This document shows positions 1 to 6,043 of a DNA stretch of 7,042 nucleotides, piece after piece. The notes below the pieces were generated by a model. The model had not been told where the DNA came from, did no database searches, and worked only from the letters and a program-made list of their open reading frames with translations. Made by a program: the position numbers and the translations under genes. Every line of letters starts with the position of its first letter. Within the stretch, counting starts at the first letter, position 1. Source of the DNA: an uncultured Bacteroidota bacterium (GTDB lineage: Bacteria; Bacteroidota; Bacteroidia; Chitinophagales; Chitinophagaceae). The DNA lies in NCBI GenBank assembly GCA_903835145.1, contig CAILMA010000570.1:1-7042 (forward strand), in the 5' to 3' direction.

Positions 1-89
1 TAAAAGAATAATTGACGGGTAACAACGATTGAACATCAATCTACCCCCCGGCAAACGAACCAACAAAAAAAGAGAGAGGAAGAACAGAG

Positions 90-131
90 GGGCTGTCCCG
101 ATTGTGAGAGATTACGGACAGCCCTTCTTTT
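90..131 (+). terminator. Rho-independent terminator, first of two
   Basis: A perfect 9-bp GC-rich inverted repeat pairs GGGCTGTCC (90-98) with GGACAGCCC (116-124) around a 17-base loop, followed directly by TTCTTTT. The T-rich tail is on the plus-strand 3' side, so it would end rightward transcription entering from left of the window. The loop is longer than usual, which lowers confidence a little. Confidence 0.6.
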
Positions 132-205
132 CATAGGTTAAAACTAACATCAGAATAACCGTAATCATTGTGTTTGCAAATTGCGATGCTTTAATATATA
201 TCAGT

Positions 206-240
206 AGCTCCCGGTGAACGTCCGGGAGTTATTTCTTTTA
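206..240 (+). terminator. Rho-independent terminator, second of two
   Basis: AGCTCCCGG (206-214) pairs with CCGGGAGTT (222-230), 9 bp including one G-U pair, around a 7-base loop, followed by ATTTCTTTTA. This is a compact GC-rich stem with a T-rich tail, typical of an intrinsic terminator on the plus strand. It lies about 75 bases beyond the first terminator, with no recognisable gene between them. It could be a backup terminator or the end of a short untranslated RNA. Confidence 0.6.
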
Positions 241-416
241 AGCCCTTAAAGCAGATAATTCTTGTGCCACTATCTCTTTTTCTCACATAGAGCTGTATTC
301 ATTTGTTGATTCTTCAATTATGCATGGGTAAGAACCACATATTTTTGATGCCGTAATTAATCTTTCATTTATTCTTTAGGTCTTAACATTTCAAAAATAT
401 TTTTTTCAGAAATAAG

Positions 417-445
417 TTGATACTGCTAACTTTTCTTTAAATTTA
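417..445 (+). promoter_or_regulatory. Candidate Bacteroidetes-type promoter for the surface-protein gene
   Basis: TTG (417-419) is followed after 18 bases by TAAATTTA (438-445), which matches the Bacteroidetes -7 element TAnnTTTG except for the last base. The TTG to -7 spacing lies within the range known for this promoter class. Transcription would start near 450, leaving a leader of about 110 bases that includes the hairpin at 488-514. In A/T-rich DNA such matches also arise by chance. Confidence 0.33.
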
Positions 446-487
446 CCTCTGACGAAATTTAGATACTATTTTTCGCTCGTTACGTAT

Positions 488-514
488 GAAAAATTAACTA
501 AGTGTTAGTTTTTC
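488..514 (+). other. 11-bp hairpin in the presumed 5' leader
   Basis: GAAAAATTAAC (488-498) pairs with GTTAGTTTTTC (504-514) over 11 bp with one G-U pair and a 5-base loop. It ends 45 bases before the ATG at 560. It is A/T-rich and has no T-run after the stem, so it is not a standard terminator. It could stabilise the mRNA 5' end, form a protein-binding palindrome, or be chance. Confidence 0.4.
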
Positions 515-559
515 GGGTAGATTTAACTGATTATTTTTTAATGTCTTATTAAATTTTGT

Positions 560-3500
560 ATGGAAAAAACATATAACCTATCAAAGATAACTTTTCTCAG
601 GACCTTAATCACCATACTTATTATACTGTTTGGTATTAACTCATATGCGTCCCATATTGTTGGCGCCGATTTGTTTTATACTCATGTAACAGGCAATACA
701 TATAAAATCACATTTGTGGCCTACGGCGATTGCGGCCCATCAAGTGCCACTTCATTTGCTACATTGCCCAATGCCCAACCACTTATTTGTATTTATAATG
801 GTGGCACCTATGTAACAAGTATATCGTTAATAATAGATACTCCCGGAACACCATACTCTGGCAAAGAGATAACACCGGTTTGCCCATCTGACACTAACCT
901 TACTCAGTGCACCAGCACATCATATTCGATCCCCGGCATCAAGAAATTTGTATATACGGGCACATATACGGTTCCAAGCACGTCCCATTATTGGAGGTTC
1001 CTGTTTACCGGATCAATGGGAAGTAGTTCGGGAGCGGGTAGGGCTGCGGCAATTACAAATATCGCCGGTGGCACCAGTATCGAATTGGTTGACACGTTGG
1101 ACAATACTTACCACAATAACTCGAGTCCGGCGCTTACCATTGTTCCAACTCCGTTTTTTTGCCTTAACGAGCCGGATAGTTATAATCCTGGAGCAGTTGA
1201 CCCGGACAGCGACAGCCTCTCTTTTGCATTAGTAACGGGCCGGTCAGGAACGAGTAATTGTACCACTCCGGGTTCTAACGTTACGTATGTAGGAGGGCAT
1301 TCAGCTACAGCTCCTCTTAGCGTAAGTGCCGGTACGTTCTCTTTCAGCAACGCAAACGGACAAATAAATTTTACACCGAACGTCACCCAAAGGGGGCTCG
1401 TCGTTTACAACGTAGAAGAGTATCGTAACGACACTTTCATTGGCACCAGCCAAAGGGAGATGACGTTCCTTGTGCTCACTTGTAGCGGCACTCCGCCATC
1501 AGGAGGTTTTACCGGGGTGTCAACGGGAACTCTGGTCGATAGTCTACATTATAATATTTGCGCTGATGCGGGTGCTTTTTCAATAACACTTACACCTACG
1601 GAAGCGGACACTTCAAATAAGATTTATGTCATTGCATCAAGCTTGCCAACCGGTTCTACATTTACAACTGTAAATGACAGCACCAATCACCCAACATGTA
1701 CTTTCAACTGGACGACTACTGGAGTGACCCCGGGGACCTATAATTTTATTGTTACATACAAAGATAATTCTTGCCCGCTCTATGGTACGAAAACGGTTAC
1801 CTATACAATAGTTATTAATCCATTGCCGCCTATAGATGCAGGCCCTACGGTTTCCATATGTATAGGCAATAGTACAACACTTACTGCGGCCGGGGGCAGC
1901 GGTTATGTTTGGGCTGCTGGCGGTACTTTATCCTGCACGTCTTGCACCAGCCCGGTGGCAACTCCTTCTTCTACAACTATATATACTGTCACGGGTACGA
2001 GCGCTGCGGGTTGCGTAAACACGGACACAGTAACGGTTATTGTAAATCCATTACCGGCTGCAATTACTGGCATAACAACAGTTTGTGTTGGCAATACATC
2101 AACATTGGCCGATTCAACTACCGGCGGCAGTTGGAGGAGTACAACAACCTCAGTAGCTACCATTGGGGCCGCCACAGGAATTGCAGGGGGAGTTGCGGGC
2201 GGCACGTCAGTAATTTCATATACGCTACCAACTGGTTGCTACGCCACCACTACATTTACCGTTAATCCACTGCCTGGAGCTATTACAGGTCCGTCCACTG
2301 TTTGTGCGGGCTCGCAAATTATCCAGTCAGAATCATCTACCGGAGGTACATGGTCGAGCAGTGATACATCAATTGCAACAATCGATGCGTCGGGCGTACT
2401 TTCCGGCATTTCTGCGGGCACTGTCACTATTAGTTACACTTTACCTACAGGCTGTTATGTCACCACAAGTATCGTTGTAAATCCAATGCCGACAGCAATA
2501 GGCGGGCCAACTGCACTTTGTGTTGGAAATACAATTACACTCACAGATTCGGTTTCGGGTGGTACCTGGACAAGCAGCAGCACAGCCATAGCTACTGTCA
2601 CTGGTACTACCGGTGTGGTTTCTGGCGTTTCTGGCGGTGCGGTTACTATTACCTACACACTTAGAGGCGGTTGTTATGTCACTTATGCTGTAACCGTTAA
2701 CCCGCTGCCTGCTGCAATCGGGGGGCCAACTTCTGTTTGCGTAGGTGCTACAATTACTATTACGGAATCAACAGGTGGTGGCACATGGAGCAGCAGCAAT
2801 ACCGCCAAAGCTACCATCGACGCCACTGGCGTTGTTACGGGCGTCGCTTCTGGCACTGCAACAATGACTTACACACTCGCTACCGGTTGTTATATTACAG
2901 CAACAATTACTGTAAATCCATTGCCAGCATCCATTGGCGGTCCTTCAACAGTCTGTGTAGCATCAACTATAACGCTCACAGAATCGTCATCTGGCGGCAC
3001 CTGGACGAGCACTTCCGCCGGTATAGCAACCATTGCCGGAGCCTCTGGTGTTTTAGGCGGCGTTTCAGCCGGCACTGATGTTATAACTTACACATTACCA
3101 ACTGGTTGCCTTACATCAACTACAATTACCGTTAATCCGCTGCCTGATGCGGGTGCTATATCTGGCGCTACATCCATTTGTGTCGGCAATACCGCAACAA
3201 TGACAGAGTCCGTATCAACAGGCACCTGGAGTGTAACTAATACACATGCTTCAATATCCGCTACAGGCACGGTCACAGCCAGTTCAGCTGGTATTGACAC
3301 TGTGGTTTACACTGTGACAAACTCTTGTGGTACAGCTACAGCAACCCACGTCGTTACGATTGTTGCAACTCCATATGCCGGCACCATTACCGGGGCAACA
3401 AGTGTATGCATTGGCGCAACAATTACGCTGTTTGATTCGGTTAGCGGCGGCACGTGGAGCAGCAGTGCTACCGGAGTCGCTACGGTTGCGGGTGGGGTAG

Positions 3501-5068
3501 TCACAGGAGTTTCAGCAGGCTCTGCTACCATTAGTTTTTCTTACACCAATGCTTGCGGCACGGCCGTTACCACCGCAGCTATCACTGTTCTGCCTCTTCC
3601 AACAATTTCAGTTACACCTCCGGCGCCGGCATACTGTGTTGGCAATGATGTGTCCCTAACAGCTGGGGGCGCAGTAAGTTACAGCTGGAGCCCGGCAACC
3701 GCGCTGAGTTCTACAGCGGGAGCAACAGTTATTGCAACACCTGCTACAACTATTACCTACATTGTAACTGGTACTGGTTCTAATGGATGTTTAAATACAG
3801 GGTCCGTTACAGTAACCGTTCACCCGCTACCAACAGTAGTTGTATCGCCGGAAACAATTTGTTATGGATTTAATACTAACCTTACCGCAACCGGTGCCAG
3901 TACCTATTCCTGGAGTCCAACAATAGGCCTGAGTTCTGGCGTTGGGGCAACCGTCACGGCTAATCCAACGTCCACTATTACATATACAATTACTGGTGTT
4001 GACGCTTTTGGGTGTGTAAACTCAACCACTGCCACAGTTACGGTGAACCCAATACCTCCTGCTCCAAACGTTACTACCCCTGTCACCTATTGTAAAAACG
4101 CAATCGCAATTCCGCTCACAGCTGGTGGTGTAAACCTCCTGTGGTACATAAATGCGACAGGCGGAATTGGTAGCACTACGGCTCCAACTCCACCAACAAC
4201 CACTGTTTCCACAACCGAATTTTACCTGTCCCAAACGGTTAATGGCTGCGAGAGTCCGCGCGATTCTATTGAAGTAATTGTACTTGAAGATGCGATCACT
4301 GGTTTCAATTTCTCCATAAAATATGGCTGTACGAGAGATACGGTTACGTTTGTAAATACTTCCCAGTTTTGCGCTGCTTATCTATGGGATTTCGGTGATG
4401 GAGCTATTTTTGAAGATACCGTTGCCAATCCAGTGCACTATTACCCATCGGCACATGTTGACACGAACTATTTCATAAAACTCATAGGATATAACTCAAC
4501 TTGTTTCTCTGATTCTACTATTGAGACACTTTTATTGACGCCGGATCCTAATCCTCCTTTTGTGCTTACCGGTGTTTCCGATAGTCAGGTGATCAACTAT
4601 GGAAGTAGTGTGCAACTAAATTCCAATGGCGGTACCCGCTATTACTGGACGCCGAATGATGGTTCACTCACAAATCCTAACATCAACAACCCTATTGCTA
4701 CGCCTACAGTTTCCACAACGTATGAAGTTTATTCTTACAACGAAGACGGTTGTCTTGATTCCGCATCTGTTTATGTGAAAGTGAATTTCGTGGACTCTGA
4801 TTTCATATCATCAGCTTTCACGCCAAATGGTGATGGCAACAACGATGTATTTAAAATTTCGCACCTCCGTTTCGACCGACTTGTTGATTTTAGAATCTTC
4901 AACCGTTGGGGCCAGTTGGTTTTCCAGACGAGTGATTTCTCCAAAGGTTGGGATGGAACTTTCGAAGGTGTTCCTCAGGATATAGGTGTGTATAACTATA
5001 TGGTCATCACGGCTCATTCTGATGGGTCCAATCAATATTATAAAGGTACTGTTACCCTTATACGGTAA
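560..5068 (+). CDS. Large secreted multi-Ig/PKD protein with T9SS type B sorting domain
   Basis: This 1502-residue protein is predicted to be exported and surface-attached or released; an adhesin or matrix role is inferred, not shown. Residues 1-30 form a signal peptide (basic start, hydrophobic 16-26, likely cut after SYA). From residue 31 it shows the SHIVGADLFY opening and YGDCG motif common in Bacteroidetes surface proteins, then a DPDSDSL motif near 214-220. An Ig-like unit with four cysteines spans about 420-495. Seven Big2-like units span 496-1010. Two further Ig-like units containing YSWSP span 1011-1162. An Ig_7-like unit (YCKN, LLWY, GCESPR) spans 1163-1241. A PKD domain (WDFGDG at 1276-1281) spans about 1248-1325, and another Ig-like unit about 1333-1410. 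The C-terminal 89 residues (AFTPNGDGNNDVF, FNRWGQLVF, GWDGT, KGTVTLIR) are the gliding-motility-associated T9SS type B sorting domain. ATG 560 is the only start: an in-frame TAA lies at 539-541 with no start codon between. There is no Shine-Dalgarno, as usual in this phylum. The protein looks complete. The ligand is unknown. Confidence 0.95.
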   Translation: MEKTYNLSKITFLRTLITILIILFGINSYASHIVGADLFYTHVTGNTYKITFVAYGDCGPSSATSFATLPNAQPLICIYNGGTYVTSISLIIDTPGTPYSGKEITPVCPSDTNLTQCTSTSYSIPGIKKFVYTGTYTVPSTSHYWRFLFTGSMGSSSGAGRAAAITNIAGGTSIELVDTLDNTYHNNSSPALTIVPTPFFCLNEPDSYNPGAVDPDSDSLSFALVTGRSGTSNCTTPGSNVTYVGGHSATAPLSVSAGTFSFSNANGQINFTPNVTQRGLVVYNVEEYRNDTFIGTSQREMTFLVLTCSGTPPSGGFTGVSTGTLVDSLHYNICADAGAFSITLTPTEADTSNKIYVIASSLPTGSTFTTVNDSTNHPTCTFNWTTTGVTPGTYNFIVTYKDNSCPLYGTKTVTYTIVINPLPPIDAGPTVSICIGNSTTLTAAGGSGYVWAAGGTLSCTSCTSPVATPSSTTIYTVTGTSAAGCVNTDTVTVIVNPLPAAITGITTVCVGNTSTLADSTTGGSWRSTTTSVATIGAATGIAGGVAGGTSVISYTLPTGCYATTTFTVNPLPGAITGPSTVCAGSQIIQSESSTGGTWSSSDTSIATIDASGVLSGISAGTVTISYTLPTGCYVTTSIVVNPMPTAIGGPTALCVGNTITLTDSVSGGTWTSSSTAIATVTGTTGVVSGVSGGAVTITYTLRGGCYVTYAVTVNPLPAAIGGPTSVCVGATITITESTGGGTWSSSNTAKATIDATGVVTGVASGTATMTYTLATGCYITATITVNPLPASIGGPSTVCVASTITLTESSSGGTWTSTSAGIATIAGASGVLGGVSAGTDVITYTLPTGCLTSTTITVNPLPDAGAISGATSICVGNTATMTESVSTGTWSVTNTHASISATGTVTASSAGIDTVVYTVTNSCGTATATHVVTIVATPYAGTITGATSVCIGATITLFDSVSGGTWSSSATGVATVAGGVVTGVSAGSATISFSYTNACGTAVTTAAITVLPLPTISVTPPAPAYCVGNDVSLTAGGAVSYSWSPATALSSTAGATVIATPATTITYIVTGTGSNGCLNTGSVTVTVHPLPTVVVSPETICYGFNTNLTATGASTYSWSPTIGLSSGVGATVTANPTSTITYTITGVDAFGCVNSTTATVTVNPIPPAPNVTTPVTYCKNAIAIPLTAGGVNLLWYINATGGIGSTTAPTPPTTTVSTTEFYLSQTVNGCESPRDSIEVIVLEDAITGFNFSIKYGCTRDTVTFVNTSQFCAAYLWDFGDGAIFEDTVANPVHYYPSAHVDTNYFIKLIGYNSTCFSDSTIETLLLTPDPNPPFVLTGVSDSQVINYGSSVQLNSNGGTRYYWTPNDGSLTNPNINNPIATPTVSTTYEVYSYNEDGCLDSASVYVKVNFVDSDFISSAFTPNGDGNNDVFKISHLRFDRLVDFRIFNRWGQLVFQTSDFSKGWDGTFEGVPQDIGVYNYMVITAHSDGSNQYYKGTVTLIR
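2045..3589 (+). repeat. Seven tandem Cys-paired Big2-like Ig repeats within the surface protein
   Basis: The protein repeat begins NPLP and runs: a first Cys in V-C-V-G, T-L-T-[DE]-S, G-G-T-W, an A-T-I stretch, G-V-x-x-G-V, Y-T-L-P-T-G-C, and T-x-T-V. Units start at bases 2045, 2264, 2480, 2699, 2915, 3134 and 3365, encoding 73, 72, 73, 72, 73, 77 and 75 residues. Each unit has exactly two cysteines, at 509/560, 582/632, 654/705, 727/777, 799/850, 874/923 and 950/999, so one disulphide per domain is likely after export. The copies are similar as protein but clearly diverged as DNA, so they are old domain duplications under selection, not recent slippage. The first five are most alike; the sixth and seventh replace TLPTGCY with NSCG or NACG. 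The fold assignment (bacterial Ig-like, group 2) is from motif resemblance. Confidence 0.85.
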
Positions 5069-5100
5069 CGCATAGTACACATTCTTTTAAACGATAATCG

Positions 5101-5127
5101 GGCCACACTTTAGCGTGTGGCTTTTTT
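5101..5127 (+). terminator. Rho-independent terminator after the surface-protein gene
   Basis: GCCACAC (5102-5108) pairs perfectly with GTGTGGC (5115-5121) around a 6-base loop and is followed by six T residues (5122-5127); a G-U pair can extend the base. It lies 33 bases after the stop codon and separates the surface-protein gene from purE. Confidence 0.85.
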
Positions 5128-5185
5128 AGGTCAAGTTGAATTTTATTGATTCGTGACTGTCGTTTTGTCCGGTCGCTTCTATTCA

Positions 5186-5251
5186 TTTCAGTCAGACTCG
5201 GCAGTTGGATATTTCAATAGACGACTGGCTGAAACTGGTTCAAATCTGAAC
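5186..5251 (+). other. Stem-loops in the purE upstream region
   Basis: TTTCAGTCAG (5186-5195) pairs with CTGGCTGAAA (5225-5234) over 10 bp including one G-U. Its loop contains a smaller hairpin, TTGGA (5205-5209) with TTCAA (5213-5217). Immediately after comes GTTCA (5238-5242) with TGAAC (5247-5251) around a 4-base loop. None is followed by a T-run. Together they make a compact foldable block between the terminator at 5101-5127 and a small ORF at 5266. A regulatory leader for purE is possible. I do not recognise a known riboswitch class, and no promoter upstream of the block is evident. Confidence 0.35.
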
Positions 5252-5265
5252 GCGTATCTAATTTT

Positions 5266-5379
5266 ATGAATATAAAACAATTTACTTCAAAAAAGTTATA
5301 CAGATTCGGTGGAAAAGTCAATATACCCACACAGACTTTTGTTCCTAATTTCACTACAAATACACTAATAGTACTATGA
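5266..5379 (+). CDS. Possible 37-residue leader peptide overlapping the purE start
   Basis: An ATG at 5266 opens 37 codons that end in TGA at 5377-5379, overlapping the purE ATG as ATGA, an arrangement typical of translationally coupled genes. The peptide starts MNIKQFTSKK and ends TNTLIVL. It is rich in Lys, Thr and Asn, has no signal peptide or clear transmembrane helix, and matches no family I know. It sits just downstream of a foldable block (5186-5251). A chance open frame in A/T-rich leader DNA is the main alternative. If it is translated, the weak promoter-like sequence at 5334-5341 inside it is probably not used. Confidence 0.22.
   Translation: MNIKQFTSKKLYRFGGKVNIPTQTFVPNFTTNTLIVL
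5334..5341 (+). promoter_or_regulatory. Weak -7-like element ahead of purE
   Basis: GACTTTTG matches TAnnTTTG except at the first base and would start transcription about 28 bases before the purE ATG. No TTG is present at the expected upstream distance, so this is only a weak candidate. Confidence 0.2.
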
Positions 5380-5831
5380 AAGTAATGATAATAATGGGCT
5401 CCAAAACAGATGAGAGCGTAATGGCAGAATGCAGCAAGTGGCTGAGTTGGTTCAATATAGAAAATGAAATGGTTGTCGCTTCGGCGCACCGCAATCCCGA
5501 CAAGGTCAGAGACCTTATGGTGAATGCTCAAGCTAACGGTTATGGTGCAATTGTGGCCGCAGCTGGCATGGCCGCCGCACTTCCTGGCGTGTGTTCGGCT
5601 TATACTTCTCTTCCTGTATTGGGTGTTCCGCTGGATGGTGGCCTACCGGGCGGTATAGACGCACTTTATAGCATCGTTCAGATGCCAGCAGGGCTTCCCG
5701 TTGGCACGTTAGCTGTTGGTAAAGCTGGTGCCCGCAATGCAGCTGTTTTATGCGCCCGTATTTTCGCGCTGTCTGACACTGCTGTCGCTCAAAAACTCGA
5801 AGAGTTCAAAGCCAACGAGTATAGAATCTAA
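5376..5831 (+). CDS. purE: N5-carboxyaminoimidazole ribonucleotide mutase (PurE)
   Basis: This 151-residue cytoplasmic enzyme of de novo purine synthesis matches PurE from end to end. The class I enzyme rearranges N5-CAIR, made by PurK, to 4-carboxy-AIR, the substrate of PurC. Visible motifs are GSKTD (8-12, phosphate/substrate loop), SAHRNP (36-41, with His38 at the position of the catalytic His of E. coli PurE), AAAGMAAALPG (61-71), SIVQMP (99-104) and the GTLAVGKAGARNAA segment (110-123). SAHR-P and SIVQMP favour class I over the CO2-using class II. Ala68 stands where E. coli PurE has His in AAHLPG; I believe some other PurE proteins share this, so it is probably a lineage trait. It is slightly shorter than E. 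coli PurE at both ends. ATG 5376 places the first beta-strand correctly at residues 2-7. No Shine-Dalgarno is seen. No purK or purC lies in the window. Confidence 0.95.
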   Translation: MKVMIIMGSKTDESVMAECSKWLSWFNIENEMVVASAHRNPDKVRDLMVNAQANGYGAIVAAAGMAAALPGVCSAYTSLPVLGVPLDGGLPGGIDALYSIVQMPAGLPVGTLAVGKAGARNAAVLCARIFALSDTAVAQKLEEFKANEYRI

Positions 5832-6043
5832 ACCTTAACATTACCGTAATAATATTTACGCTTGCCCGTTCGTATATTCACATAGCAGACTAAAGTTGTG
5901 ATAAACGGTGCTCTTTGTTTTGTATGTGGCGTTATTTTGCGCGCGTGTTAAGAAATACGCAAATGGAATACGGCAACTTTTAAACATAGTACTTAGTTCT
6001 ATAACGCTTTAATGCCTTCACTTAACTATAAAACATACTCAAC
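5832..6043. other. Gap between purE and phoH
   Basis: This 212-base gap has no convincing gene or terminator. TTATTTTG at 5932-5939 is one base from the Bacteroidetes -7 consensus but has no TTG at a suitable distance upstream. A 5-bp hairpin (5845-5849 with 5856-5860) has no T-run. So the sequence neither proves nor excludes a separate phoH promoter. Confidence 0.4.

Larger units (their letters stand above)
1..559. other. Gene-free region upstream of the large surface-protein gene
   Basis: No coding region can be supported in this stretch. All forward ATG codons open only very short frames, for example three codons or fewer at 322 and 541. The first 90 bases are probably the 3' flank of a gene lying to the left; a purine-only run of about 20 bases (65-84) precedes the first hairpin. 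The stretch then holds two terminator-like hairpins (90-131 and 206-240), a mostly featureless A/T-rich part (241-410), a promoter candidate (417-445) and an 11-bp hairpin in the presumed 5' leader (488-514), each listed separately. Confidence 0.6.

Noticed and set aside
1..22. C-terminal end of an upstream gene (six codons before TAA at 20-22, or the TAA at 1-3)
   Set aside because: Every frame closes within the first 22 bases, so the window gives no way to tell whether any of these stops belongs to a real gene.
541..552. Three-codon upstream ORF (MSY) ending 7 bases before the surface-protein ATG
   Set aside because: Such a short frame is expected by chance in A/T-rich leader DNA, and nothing supports its translation.
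948..1232. Plus-strand 94-codon frame inside the surface-protein gene
   Set aside because: It is an alternative-frame shadow of a long, clearly coding region and has no recognisable domain.
1903..3531. Several minus-strand open frames of 60-100 codons resembling each other
   Set aside because: They lie opposite the Ig repeat array and resemble each other because the plus-strand repeats do. Their Pro/Val/Thr-rich composition is what antisense reading of Thr/Gly-rich repeats gives, and none has a recognisable domain.
2045..3589. CRISPR or satellite-like DNA repeat array
   Set aside because: The periodicity is a protein-domain repeat in frame with one long CDS; units are diverged as DNA and there are no identical short repeats with unique spacers.
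4811..5080. Minus-strand 89-codon frame over the end of the surface-protein gene
   Set aside because: It lies opposite the well-conserved T9SS sorting domain and has no domain of its own.
5214..5531. Minus-strand frame of about 105 codons overlapping the purE start
   Set aside because: It covers the purE N-terminus and leader on the opposite strand, has no recognisable domain, and PurE on the plus strand is certain.
5845..5860. Hairpin just after purE as a terminator
   Set aside because: The stem is only 5 bp and A/T-rich, and no T-run follows it.
5924..5983. 19-codon ORF between purE and phoH
   Set aside because: It is short, has no coupling to phoH (60 bases away), no ribosome-binding signal and no recognisable sequence.
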